Both the position numbers and the translations under genes were made by a program. The notes below the pieces were generated by a model. It searched no databases. It was not told the origin of the DNA and saw only the letters and a list, made by a program, of their open reading frames with translations. Positions 16,514 to 24,495 of a stretch of 36,686 nucleotides of DNA are shown here, piece after piece. Positions within the stretch are counted from its first letter, which is position 1, and each line of letters begins with the position of its first letter. This DNA comes from Ferruginibacter sp. (lineage in GTDB: Bacteria; Bacteroidota; Bacteroidia; Chitinophagales; Chitinophagaceae). Location: the NCBI GenBank assembly GCA_025351645.1, contig JANXVN010000144.1:1-36686 (forward strand), read 5' to 3'.

Positions 16514-17341
16514 CTACTTTATCTCCTCCCCTTTTTTCAACATTTCTTCCATATCCCTGTCATCGGCAATAATGCCCTTTGCCTCCAGCATACGCATGTC
16601 CTTAGCATCCTGCAAAAACTTACTCGCAAAAATAAATTCGTTCAGTTTATCGTTTTTACTAAAAATTATTTCTTCGTTATTGCCCGTCCATTCTTTTTGG
16701 CCTTCAAACATGTACAAAATATTTTCGCCAATTTCCATTACGCTGTTCATATCGTGGGTGTTTATAACAGTCGTCATGTTAAACTCCTTGGTAATCTCAT
16801 GGATAAGCTTATCTATTACCATAGAAGTCTGAGGGTCAAGGCCAGAGTTTGGTTCATCGCAAAATAAATATTTCGGGTTCAGCACAATTGCCCTTGCAAT
16901 ACCAACCCTTTTTTTCATGCCACCGCTTATCTCTGCCGGAAATTTTTTATTGGCACCTTCCAGGTTCACCCTATCCAACACTTCGTTTACCCGTTTTCTT
17001 TTTTTGGAGCTGCTCATATTGCCAAACATATCCAGCGGAAACATCACATTTTCCTCTACCGTCATACTATCAAACAGGGCAGATCCCTGAAACAACATAC
17101 CAATCTGCTGCCGCAAGCCTTTCCGAAGGTCTTCCGTCATGTCGGTAAAATTTACCCCGTCGTAAATAATTTCGCCACTATCGGGCTCAAATAAACCAAC
17201 AAGGCATTTTTGCAAAACCGTTTTGCCACTGCCGCTGGTGCCGATAATAAGGTTGCATTTGCCAGATTCCATAATGTGGCTCACATCATTCAACACCACT
17301 TTTTCGCCAAAACTTTTTTTAATATTCTTAAATTCTATCAT
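16514..17341 (-). CDS. mlaF: MlaF-type ABC transporter ATP-binding protein
   Basis: This is a 275-aa ATPase of the MlaF/Ttg2A group, which powers phospholipid movement between inner and outer membrane. Walker A is GTSGSGKT (34-41), the signature is ISGGMKKRVGIARAI and Walker B is YLFCDEPNSGLDP. The signature with GGMKKR and the phrase EPNSGLDP are typical of this group rather than of amino acid importers. The C-terminal 45 residues past the usual end are charged (MEEMLKKGEEIK). It starts 15 bases after the mlaE-type permease stop, so the two form an operon. The usual third gene, the MCE-domain protein mlaD, is not next to them: sucD follows instead. Confidence 0.88.
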   Translation of the reverse strand: MIEFKNIKKSFGEKVVLNDVSHIMESGKCNLIIGTSGSGKTVLQKCLVGLFEPDSGEIIYDGVNFTDMTEDLRKGLRQQIGMLFQGSALFDSMTVEENVMFPLDMFGNMSSSKKRKRVNEVLDRVNLEGANKKFPAEISGGMKKRVGIARAIVLNPKYLFCDEPNSGLDPQTSMVIDKLIHEITKEFNMTTVINTHDMNSVMEIGENILYMFEGQKEWTGNNEEIIFSKNDKLNEFIFASKFLQDAKDMRMLEAKGIIADDRDMEEMLKKGEEIK

Positions 17342-17356
17342 GCTAATTTTTTGCGC

Positions 17357-18100
17357 TTAATGGCTCAATAATAATTGTGATAAAGCGTAATCCGCAAATA
17401 AAAGTACTATACAGCTTACCACTACGCTCTTGGTACTGCTACGCCCAATTTCTAACGCACCACCTTTTACATGATAGCCAAAATAGGCAGGGATACTACT
17501 AATAATAAAGGCAAACGTATAGGCTTTTATAAGTGCAAAAGTAACATTATACGGTATAAAACCATGCAGCAAGCCCCTATCGAAAGTATCGGTAGATACT
17601 ATGCCAGATGCAACAGCAGCAAGCCTTCCGCCCCAAATGCCCAACACCATACTTATAATAACCAGCATTGGAATAGTTATCATGGCCGCAATAATTTTGG
17701 GAAGTATCAGGTAAGCTTTTGTGTTAATGCCCATAATTTCCAGCGCATCTATTTGTTCGCTCACCCGCATGTTGCCAAGTTCGCTGGCAATTTTACTGCC
17801 CACAACGCCCGCCAGTACTATACATATTAAGGTTGGCGCAAATTCCAGTATCACCGTATCACGTACAACAGTGCCAATTGTTTCCAGCGGTATCAGCGGA
17901 CTAACCAATTGATAAGCCGTTTGCACTGCACTAACAGCGCCAATAAAAACAGAAATAATAGACACAATACCAAATGACCCAATGCCAATATCATTGCACT
18001 GGTGCATAAATTCTTTCCAATACATCTTCATGTTCTCTGGCCTGGAAAACATTCCCTTAAGCATCAAAAGGTAACGGCCGAAGTCGGTAAAAAAAGTCAT
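17357..18100 (-). CDS. mlaE: MlaE-type ABC transporter permease
   Basis: This is a 247-aa integral membrane protein of the MlaE family. The diagnostic stretch is GSKIASELGNMRVSEQIDALEIMGIN at about 100-125, a cytoplasmic coupling segment found across MlaE permeases, followed by KAYLILPKIIAAMITIPML. About five hydrophobic segments are visible, and GAVSAVQTAYQL lies near the first. It should form the membrane half of a lipid transporter with the ATPase directly downstream. A TAAATTTG box lies only four bases before the ATG, which would make the transcript almost leaderless; I treat that as uncertain. Upstream is a 490-base gene-free stretch with a structured repeat. Confidence 0.88.
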   Translation of the reverse strand: MTFFTDFGRYLLMLKGMFSRPENMKMYWKEFMHQCNDIGIGSFGIVSIISVFIGAVSAVQTAYQLVSPLIPLETIGTVVRDTVILEFAPTLICIVLAGVVGSKIASELGNMRVSEQIDALEIMGINTKAYLILPKIIAAMITIPMLVIISMVLGIWGGRLAAVASGIVSTDTFDRGLLHGFIPYNVTFALIKAYTFAFIISSIPAYFGYHVKGGALEIGRSSTKSVVVSCIVLLFADYALSQLLLSH

Positions 18101-18192
18101 AAAGCAAATTTATTGAAAATATCTATAGTACTGTACAATTACCCTGCCCATATATTCTACAGGGTAAAGGCTACGGTTAATAAGGTTTATTT

Positions 18193-18310
18193 GGGCGCAC
18201 CCTTTGGGGCCGGGCTATCCACAGTACTCCGCAGCGCCGTATCAATAGTTCAGCTTCGCAAGGTAATAGTAAACGGCGCTTTACGGGGTACTTGCTCCTA
18301 TCCCTTGCGC
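18193..18310 (+). repeat. Multi-branched palindromic element, copy A
   Basis: An outer stem GCGCA (18195-18199) / TGCGC (18306-18310) closes the element. Inside is a long arm, AGTACTCCG-C-AGCGCCGT (18223-18240) pairing with ACGGCGCT-TTA-CGGGGTACT (18273-18292), with one G-T pair and a small bulge. The flanking blocks GGGCGCACCC, GGGGCCGGGCTATCC and GCTCCTATCCCTTGCGC match, in order, blocks of copy B at 35649-35796. It is the G+C-rich part of the gene-free stretch 18101-18590. The remainder shows a GTAACC/GGTTAC pair, a small TATCCT/AGGATA hairpin and the 21-nt A-rich string. Confidence 0.7.
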
Positions 18311-18560
18311 TTCAATCCGAAAAGTATCCGGCTATTTAAAAGCTTGCTCAGCGAAGGCTTAAAAAAGGCTCCCTAATTTGCCGTAACCAGTCATACGAGG
18401 GCGTCAGGCCGGTTACTAAAGCCTGCTTCTAACGCAAGGATTAATCATCTTGCTAAAAAATAAAAACTAAATAAATGCTTTAAATACGCCCTTCAAAAAT
18501 AAAATAAAGTTACTTCAATGGCTAAGCTATCCTCTTTAGGATACTATTACTCCGCCCAAC

Positions 18561-18581
18561 CAAAAACAAAAAACTATAAAC
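18561..18581. repeat. 21-nt A-rich string, copy 2
   Basis: This is an exact copy of the 21 bases at 140-160, ending nine bases before the malic enzyme stop codon. A looser version lies at about 33748-33775 ahead of lysA. Confidence 0.5.
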
Positions 18582-18590
18582 CAAAAAACC

Positions 18591-20939
18591 CTACAGGTCA
18601 TGCGATATTTTCTTAAACTTATTCCACCACCTGCTTTTCTTAATTTCCTCCTGCGTATCTGTCTTGCATTTCATTTGCGCATCAACCACCGCAATTAACA
18701 CCATATTAAAAATTGAGCGGATAGAACTGCCCAGTTGCAGCACGTGCACTGGCTTTTTAAGCCCCAATAAAATAGGCCCGATGGTATCTGCGCCGCCCAC
18801 TTCCTGTAATAAATTATACGCAATATTACCCGCCGCAAGGTTAGGAAAAATAAGTGTGTTCACCTCCCCATCCAGCAGTTCTGTAAACGGATAATTATCT
18901 TTTAAAATTTCTTTATTAAAAGCCAGTATGCCTTGTACTTCGCCATCGCATATAAGCGTTGGGTCTTTTAGTTTAACCAGTTCCCTTGCTTTACGTACCA
19001 AATTTGCCTCCGGCGAATCGCTGCTACCAAAGTTGCTATAACTAAGCATAGCAATACGTGGCTTAATGTTGAATTGTTTTACTTCTTTGGCAACCAGCAA
19101 AGTAATCTCAGCCAGTTCCTCTGACGTAGGGTTAAAATTAATGGTGGTATCTGCTAAAAATAATGGGCCACGCTTGGTGAACATAATGTACATACCGGCA
19201 ATCTTTTTCACTCCATCTTCCGTACCAATTGTTTGCAAAGCCGGGCGTATAGTGTTAGGGTAATTTCGTGTTAGCCCGCTTATCATACAATCAGCTTCAC
19301 CGGTTTCTACCATCATACAGCCAAAATAATTACGCTCCTGCATCATTTTATAAGCCTCGTGCCTGTTAAGGCCTTTGCGCTGGCGGCGTGTGTAAAAAAT
19401 ATCGCCAAATTGTTTGCGCAATTCATGGTATTCATCTGCTTTGGGGTCAACTATTGGCATACCATCAATATCAATTTTATTGTTGGCCGCAAGCTTGCGT
19501 ATTTTAGCCTCATCGCCTAACAGTATCGGGTAGCCCACTCCTTCTTCCTGCGTCATCTGTGCTACCTTCAATATTTTTATATTTTCAGCATCAGCAAAAA
19601 TTACACGTTTAGGGTCTTTTCGGGCCTTGTTGCCAATAACACGGCTTAACTGGTTATCAAGGCCTAAGCGTTTATTTAGTTCCAGTTTATAAGCTTCCCA
19701 ATCTTGTATCGGGTATTTGGCAATCCCGCTTTCCATGGCGGCTTTAGCCACGGCTGGCGCAATGGTAGACAATAAACGGGGGTCTAATGGCTTAGGGATA
19801 ATATAATCCGGGCCGAATGCAATTGTTTTTTCATTGTAGGCAAGGTTAACAATATCTGGTACCGGTTCCCTGGTTAGTTCTGCCAAAGCCTTTACTGCAG
19901 CCAATTTCATGGCTTCGTTAATAGAAGTTGCCCTAACATCCAATGCCCCGCGAAAAATATAAGGAAAGCCCAAAACGTTGTTTACCTGGTTAGGGTAATC
20001 GCTTCGGCCTGTAGCCATGATGATGTCTTTTCGTGCCGCAGTTGCCAGCTCATAAGTAATCTCCGGGTCGGGGTTGGCCATGGCAAAGACGATAGGGTTT
20101 TTAGCCATACTTTTCACCATTTCCGCAGTTACAACATTGCCTACGCTAAGGCCTACAAATACATCAGCATCTTTCAATGCCTTTGTTAAATCATAGTCCT
20201 TATATTTTTCATCAACACAAAAATCCTTTTTCAGGTCTTCAATATCGGCCCGCCCTTTGTATAAAATACCGAGCTTATCCAGCACCATAAAGTTACTATG
20301 TTTGGCACCGAGGGACACATACAATTTCATACAGGCCATAGCTGCAGCACCGGCACCATTTATTACAATGCGTACTTTATCTATCCTCTTTTTTTGAAGC
20401 TCCAGCGCATTCAATAACGCCGCAGATGATATGATGGCAGTACCATGCTGGTCATCGTGCATCACCGGTATCTTCAATATTTCTTTAAGCTTTTGCTCAA
20501 TGTAAAAACATTCAGGTGCTTTAATATCTTCCAGGTTAATGCCGCCAAAAGTTGGTTCTAATGCTTTTACAATCTGTACAAACTTCTCAGGGTCGGCCTC
20601 GTTTATTTCTATGTCGAAAACATCTATGTCTGCAAATATTTTAAAAAGTACGCCCTTGCCTTCCATTACCGGCTTGCTGGCTTCTGGGCCAATATTGCCT
20701 AAGCCTAGCACTGCACTGCCATTGCTTATTACGCCTACAAGGTTTCCTTTGGCAGTATATTTATAAACATCTTCCGGGTTGGCTGCAATTTCTAAACAAG
20801 GTACTGCCACGCCGGGCGAGTAGGCTAGCGATAAGTCACGTTGTGTCTTGGCTTCTTTGGTTGGTACAACTTCAATTTTGCCCGGCCGGCCTTTGCTATG
20901 GTAGTCCAGCGCTTCTTGTTTTCTTAATTCTATCGACAT
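18591..20939 (-). CDS. maeB: NADP-dependent malic enzyme with phosphotransacetylase-like domain
   Basis: This is a 782-aa MaeB-type enzyme that decarboxylates malate to pyruvate with NADP. Residues 1-430 form the malic enzyme part: [11 protein letters not shown] with the catalytic tyrosine, [13 protein letters not shown], the metal site in the [11 protein letters not shown] region, [10 protein letters not shown] and the dinucleotide-binding [12 protein letters not shown]. Residues of about 430-760 resemble phosphotransacetylase ([47 protein letters not shown]), a domain thought to regulate the enzyme by binding acetyl-CoA rather than to be catalytic. The length is slightly above the usual 750-770. 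It is a single gene; no promoter box was recognised upstream. Confidence 0.95.
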   Translation of the reverse strand: MSIELRKQEALDYHSKGRPGKIEVVPTKEAKTQRDLSLAYSPGVAVPCLEIAANPEDVYKYTAKGNLVGVISNGSAVLGLGNIGPEASKPVMEGKGVLFKIFADIDVFDIEINEADPEKFVQIVKALEPTFGGINLEDIKAPECFYIEQKLKEILKIPVMHDDQHGTAIISSAALLNALELQKKRIDKVRIVINGAGAAAMACMKLYVSLGAKHSNFMVLDKLGILYKGRADIEDLKKDFCVDEKYKDYDLTKALKDADVFVGLSVGNVVTAEMVKSMAKNPIVFAMANPDPEITYELATAARKDIIMATGRSDYPNQVNNVLGFPYIFRGALDVRATSINEAMKLAAVKALAELTREPVPDIVNLAYNEKTIAFGPDYIIPKPLDPRLLSTIAPAVAKAAMESGIAKYPIQDWEAYKLELNKRLGLDNQLSRVIGNKARKDPKRVIFADAENIKILKVAQMTQEEGVGYPILLGDEAKIRKLAANNKIDIDGMPIVDPKADEYHELRKQFGDIFYTRRQRKGLNRHEAYKMMQERNYFGCMMVETGEADCMISGLTRNYPNTIRPALQTIGTEDGVKKIAGMYIMFTKRGPLFLADTTINFNPTSEELAEITLLVAKEVKQFNIKPRIAMLSYSNFGSSDSPEANLVRKARELVKLKDPTLICDGEVQGILAFNKEILKDNYPFTELLDGEVNTLIFPNLAAGNIAYNLLQEVGGADTIGPILLGLKKPVHVLQLGSSIRSIFNMVLIAVVDAQMKCKTDTQEEIKKSRWWNKFKKISHDL

Positions 20940-21143
20940 AAATATTTTTTAGGATCGAAGCTGGTTATGGAATCGCTTCAACCATATAGAAACTACCTGT
21001 TTTAAACCTGCGGGCAGCTATATTTTTTGGTAAATAAGTGGTGTAAGGTACAGAAATGATTGTCAAAATCTGGTAAACATCATGGCAATTTGTTAGATGA
21101 CGGATTAACGCTGAGTGGCAGCAGTAAGCCTTAGTATTGAGTA

Positions 21144-21549
21144 CTAGTATTTAAATTTGAGTGTATCGTTGGGTTGATATATTTTCCATGGTGGGTTTAT
21201 CCTGTTGGTGCCTGCAAAATAAAGTATCAGTTGGTTTTAGTCCGGGTCTTTCAGGCGGGCTTCTCTCCATAGCCAGGCCTTATTGGTTGGTAGTTATTCA
21301 AAAGCAATTCCTTTGTCAATTAATAACTGCACCTGCGCATCCAAATCCTGCACTTCAAAATAAATCCAGGCGCCATTTCCCATGGTAGTTTATCAACCTT
21401 GTGCAAAGAAAAGTGGCATTGCCATCAGCGCATAAAAACCTGGCATAATGTGGCCATGCACGCACAATCAATGTAAGCCCTAAGCTTTCATAAAACGAAA
21501 TGGATTTTTCAACATCCTTTACAGGCATAGTTATCTGTTTAAGGTTCAT
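21144..21549 (-). pseudogene. Decayed VOC/glyoxalase-family gene
   Basis: The whole length of a small VOC protein (about 130 codons) can be followed on the minus strand but in three frames. Frame 1 from ATG 21549 reads MNLKQITMPVKDVEKSISFY to GNATF. Frame 2 then reads SLHKVDKLP. Frame 3 reads GNGAWIYFEVQDLDAQ to IAFE, a TAA, LPTNKAWLWREARLKDPD, another TAA, then NQLILYFAGTNRINPPWK and a final TAG at 21144. These blocks are the familiar ones of the family (typically WLWREARLKDPDGN and YYAGENRxNPPW). So two frameshifts and two premature stops have accumulated. It lies 33 bases past the M20 gene, so it was perhaps the last gene of the deoC run. The remaining bases 20940-21143 hold nothing I recognise. 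Confidence 0.85.
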
Positions 21550-21574
21550 TGTAAAAACGTATTCTTAAAAGGGA

Positions 21575-21605
21575 ACGTAAAATTACTCCCCTTCAGGGGA
21601 TTGGG
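21575..21605 (+). repeat. REP-like repeat overlapping the M20 stop codon
   Basis: The core TCCCCTTCAGGGGA is a 5-bp hairpin with a TTCA loop. The 31 bases match 35090-35120 at 25 of 31 positions. Read on the minus strand the repeat supplies the last residues and stop codon of the M20 gene (QSPEGE, then TAA), so it replaced or extended the gene's 3' end. Confidence 0.7.
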
Positions 21606-22794
21606 ATATTGCTCCGGTAGAGCCTAACAAAGCCATCATGCCCATGCCAATTTCAATGCAATTTTCATCTACATTAAAGGTTGGCGTATGTACGCCGATA
21701 GAAATACCTTTTGCTTTATTGCCAACGCCAAGCCTGAAAAAACAGCCTGGTATCTGGTGGGAATAATAAGCAAAATCTTCTGCGCCCATACGTAGTTCTG
21801 TTTCCTCTACATTGGCTGTGCCGAGATACGCCTCTGCTGTTTTGCGGGCTGCAGCACTTAGCTTTTCGTTGTTCAATACAAAGGGATAGCCTACATCAAT
21901 TTTCAGGTCGATCTCTGCGCCCATACTATGCACTAACTCTGTAGCTAGCTTTGTTATTAACCCATGTGCCTTAAAGCGCCAGGTTTCGTCCATTGCCCTA
22001 AAAGTGCCCATCAGCTTAACTTCCGAAGGGATAACATTAGTTGTATAGCCACCCTGGAAAGAAGTAATGGATAATACAGAAGGATTGAAAGGGTCGTTGT
22101 TTCGGCTAACGATTTGCTGCAGCGCCACAATTAAATGTGCCGCAATTAAAATAGTATCCGCCGTATTTTGTGGGGCCGCCGCATGGCCGCCTTTAGCTTT
22201 GATGGTGATGTAAATTTCATCTGCACTGGCCATAACCATGCCGCCTCGAAAACTTAGTTTGCCTACCTCAAGCCCTGGGTGTACATGCAGCGCAAAAATA
22301 TTTTCAGGGGCAGGGTTTTGCAGCACGCCTGCGTTTATAAGCAGGCTTGCACCACCAGGGTTTTTTTCTTCGCCCGGTTGAAAAATTAGTTTTACCGTAC
22401 CTTCCCATTCATCTTTTAAAGTGTTCAAAATTTTTGCAGCACCAAGCAGGCAGGTGGTATGCACATCGTGCCCGCAAGCATGCATAATGCCTGGATTTGT
22501 AGATTTATACGGCACATCGTTTTCTTCAGTAATGGGCAACGCATCCATATCGCCCCTTAAAGCAACTACCCGCTTTTCAGGATTCTTTCCTTTTAACAAA
22601 CCAATTACGCCGGTGGTAGCTTTTACTTCAAAAGGAATGTTTAAATCAGTAAGTTTTTGCTGGATGAATTTTGAGGTCTCGAACTCTCTGTAACTTAGCT
22701 CAGGATGCGCATGCAAGTATTGGCGGATGCCGATAAATTCATCCGCATATTGTTTGGCAAGGTTTTTTATTTGCTGTTGTAAAAGTTCGCTCAC
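21583..22794 (-). CDS. M20 family amidohydrolase (N-acyl-amino acid / hippurate hydrolase type)
   Basis: This is a 403-aa M20D metallopeptidase that should split an acyl or peptide amide with two zinc ions. Visible motifs are ALRGDMDALPITEE (79-91), the metal site MHACGHDVHT with Cys107, His109 and His112, the catalytic FQPGEE with Glu142/143, the dimerisation domain starting near GGHAAAPQNTADTI, and GAEDFAYYSHQIPGCFFRLG near the end. No signal peptide is seen, so it is probably cytoplasmic. The start is GTG at 22794; no ATG fits. The last six residues come from a REP-like repeat. It follows the SPOR gene by 58 bases and probably shares its transcript. The exact substrate cannot be read. Confidence 0.88.
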   Translation of the reverse strand: MSELLQQQIKNLAKQYADEFIGIRQYLHAHPELSYREFETSKFIQQKLTDLNIPFEVKATTGVIGLLKGKNPEKRVVALRGDMDALPITEENDVPYKSTNPGIMHACGHDVHTTCLLGAAKILNTLKDEWEGTVKLIFQPGEEKNPGGASLLINAGVLQNPAPENIFALHVHPGLEVGKLSFRGGMVMASADEIYITIKAKGGHAAAPQNTADTILIAAHLIVALQQIVSRNNDPFNPSVLSITSFQGGYTTNVIPSEVKLMGTFRAMDETWRFKAHGLITKLATELVHSMGAEIDLKIDVGYPFVLNNEKLSAAARKTAEAYLGTANVEETELRMGAEDFAYYSHQIPGCFFRLGVGNKAKGISIGVHTPTFNVDENCIEIGMGMMALLGSTGAISQSPEGE

Positions 22795-22852
22795 GATAAT
22801 TTTTTTTATACTAATTAGACAAATTCTTCACGGAACGATAGCGTTTCTGTTA

Positions 22853-23323
22853 TCATTCCGCAGCATCCTTATCCTTGTCTTTATCAGGTTTTACCTCGAT
22901 GGTTTCTGGGAGCACGTAAATATTATTTGTCACCAGTTTGGTGCGGACAATTTCTTTTTTGTATTTATCGGCATCCACTTTTTCTAAAAAATTGCCAAAC
23001 CTTAATTTTATGTAGGGTGGCTGAAAGCTCATGTAAACTTTCTGTTCCGGGTAACGCTTAAGCAACTCGGCCCGCAGCTTCATTGCTGCTGGCCTATCGC
23101 TAGTGCTCAATAACATAAGGCGGTAACCTCTGGCAGAGTGAGGCCCTAATGCATAACCATTTGCATCGTTGTAAGCTGCTTCTTTTTTTGCGAGTATGTC
23201 TATGCGGGCATCTTTGTAAATATTTATAGTACCGTTTGTCGAAGTATCGTTTACAGCAGTAACCTGTGCAAATGCCTGTGAGCCAAAAAAGGCTATGGAG
23301 AAAACAAAAACTATTTTTTTCAT
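22853..23323 (-). CDS. Exported SPOR-domain protein
   Basis: This is a 156-aa protein with a signal peptide (MKKIVFVFSIAFFGSQAFAQ). Residues of about 66-138 form a SPOR-like domain, from GYRLMLLSTSDRPAAMKLRAELLKRYP to YIKLRFGNFLEKVDADKY. SPOR domains bind glycan strands lacking stem peptides, often at division sites. The tail is short and charged (DKDKDKDAAE). I start at ATG 23323; the longer open frame to 23401 begins with TTG inside deoC and would bury the signal peptide. It lies 29 bases after deoC and 58 before the M20 gene, so the three are probably cotranscribed, though no shared pathway is evident. Confidence 0.85.
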   Translation of the reverse strand: MKKIVFVFSIAFFGSQAFAQVTAVNDTSTNGTINIYKDARIDILAKKEAAYNDANGYALGPHSARGYRLMLLSTSDRPAAMKLRAELLKRYPEQKVYMSFQPPYIKLRFGNFLEKVDADKYKKEIVRTKLVTNNIYVLPETIEVKPDKDKDKDAAE

Positions 23324-23352
23324 GATTGGATATTTGTCAAAAACTGTTCCGG

Positions 23353-24015
23353 TTAATTTTGTTGGGTGGCTTCGTTTACAATTTGTACGCTGCTGCTGCA
23401 ACCTAGCCTGGCAGCGCCGGCATCAATTAATTGTTTGGCAAAAGTATAGGTTTTTATGCCACCGCTTGCTTTGATCTGTACATTATCTGCCAGGTGCCTG
23501 CGCAGTAGCAGTACCGCTTCTACCGTAGCGCCTTTTTCTGCATAACCGGTGGATGTTTTCATAAAATCCACTCCGGCAGCGCCATACAGGTCGCAGCACT
23601 TAATTATTTCGGTATCAGTTAAAATACCACTTTCAATAATTATTTTAATTACCTTTTTTTGTTTCCTGATGATTGGTAAAATAGCATTTATCTCGCTGGC
23701 TAAAAATTGCCAATCGTTGTTTTTTATTGCACTGATATTTATTACAACGTCCAGTTCATCTGCGCCATCGATAACGGCTAAAATGGTTTCCGCCACCTTT
23801 GCTTCAATAGCAGCATAGCCAAACGGAAAGCCGATAACAGTAGCCACTTTGATAGATGTATCTTTTAATAGCTCTTTTGCTTTTTTTACAAAAAGTGGCG
23901 GCACACACACTGCTGCAAAATGATATTCCATTGCCTCACTACAAATTTTTTCAACATCTGCAATTAAGGTAGTTGGTTTTAAAACGGTGTGATCTATATA
24001 AGATGCGATATTCAT
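23353..24015 (-). CDS. deoC: Deoxyribose-phosphate aldolase
   Basis: DeoC, 220 aa, splits 2-deoxyribose 5-phosphate into glyceraldehyde 3-phosphate and acetaldehyde in deoxynucleoside breakdown. The Schiff-base lysine is Lys153 in DFMKTSTGY, the second catalytic lysine is Lys182 in IKASGGIKT and the proton-relay aspartate is Asp89 in GADELDVVIN. The phosphate-binding end (LGCSSSVQI) is present. The length is typical of the short bacterial form. It is the first gene of a run with the SPOR and M20 genes. A TAATTTTG box at 24032-24039 lies close upstream. Confidence 0.96.
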   Translation of the reverse strand: MNIASYIDHTVLKPTTLIADVEKICSEAMEYHFAAVCVPPLFVKKAKELLKDTSIKVATVIGFPFGYAAIEAKVAETILAVIDGADELDVVINISAIKNNDWQFLASEINAILPIIRKQKKVIKIIIESGILTDTEIIKCCDLYGAAGVDFMKTSTGYAEKGATVEAVLLLRRHLADNVQIKASGGIKTYTFAKQLIDAGAARLGCSSSVQIVNEATQQN

Positions 24016-24495
24016 ACTAAAGGTTGTGGGGCAAAATTACTGATTAATTATTTTGTTGCTCATTTGCAAAAATATGAAGGGCAATTTTCCTGATAAAAAC
24101 ACAAGTAGCATTACAAGGGCATTTAGATAAAGCAGGAGATAGATCTTTATAATTATCAAAAGTAGTGTTTGAAAAACACAAGTATCAATATGGAGTAAAA
24201 TCGCATTGAAACGCCCTGCGAAAAGGCGAATTATTGAAATTAAAAGCAAAAAGTATAGATGGTTTTACGCTGTTAAAGTGAGTTTTTTTTAAAAGGATGA
24301 TTTACTGGTAACCATATTTTATCCATAGCATACTTTTATTTTTGGAAATAGGGCTTAATAAATCTTTTGATCATTTTTTATTAACCATAAATAAATTTCC
24401 TTAAATTTATCTACGATTAATTATTGCTATTTCCCCCTATTTAATTTATTAATTGTATAGTCAGATTGCATCTTTTACCATTAAAAATTGCCAGC
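24016..24495. other. Gene-free stretch between deoC and the oxidoreductase
   Basis: This divergent spacer holds a possible -7 box for deoC. From 24093 to 24281 one plus-strand frame reads like protein with two internal stops: VALQGHLDKAGDRSL, stop, LSKVVFEKHKYQYGVKSH, stop, NALRKGELLKLKAKSIDGF. I do not recognise a family, and it may be a gene remnant or chance. The rest is strongly A+T-rich. No terminator is seen. Confidence 0.35.
24032..24039 (-). promoter_or_regulatory. Candidate -7 box of deoC
   Basis: The minus strand reads TAATTTTG, a TAnnTTTG match, 16 bases before the deoC ATG. No upstream TTG is found at the usual distance. Confidence 0.3.

Noticed and set aside
18380-18420. GTAACC/GGTTAC pair considered as a terminator or riboswitch.
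   Set aside because: Only 6 bp with a 22-base loop, no T run and no adjacent gene start in the right direction.
21235-21300. Reassignment of TAA to glutamine, suggested by two TAA codons in the VOC frame at places where Gln would fit.
   Set aside because: Every clear gene in the window ends with standard stops including TAA, and the VOC gene also has two frameshifts, so decay explains it.
23324-23401. N-terminal extension of the SPOR protein into deoC.
   Set aside because: It starts with TTG, overlaps the deoC 3' end and would hide the signal peptide MKKIVFVFSIAFFGSQAFAQ.
24037-24249. A 70-codon minus-strand open frame upstream of deoC, rich in Leu and Ile.
   Set aside because: Composition is what A+T-rich DNA gives by chance; it has no ordered membrane segments and overlaps a more protein-like plus-strand frame.
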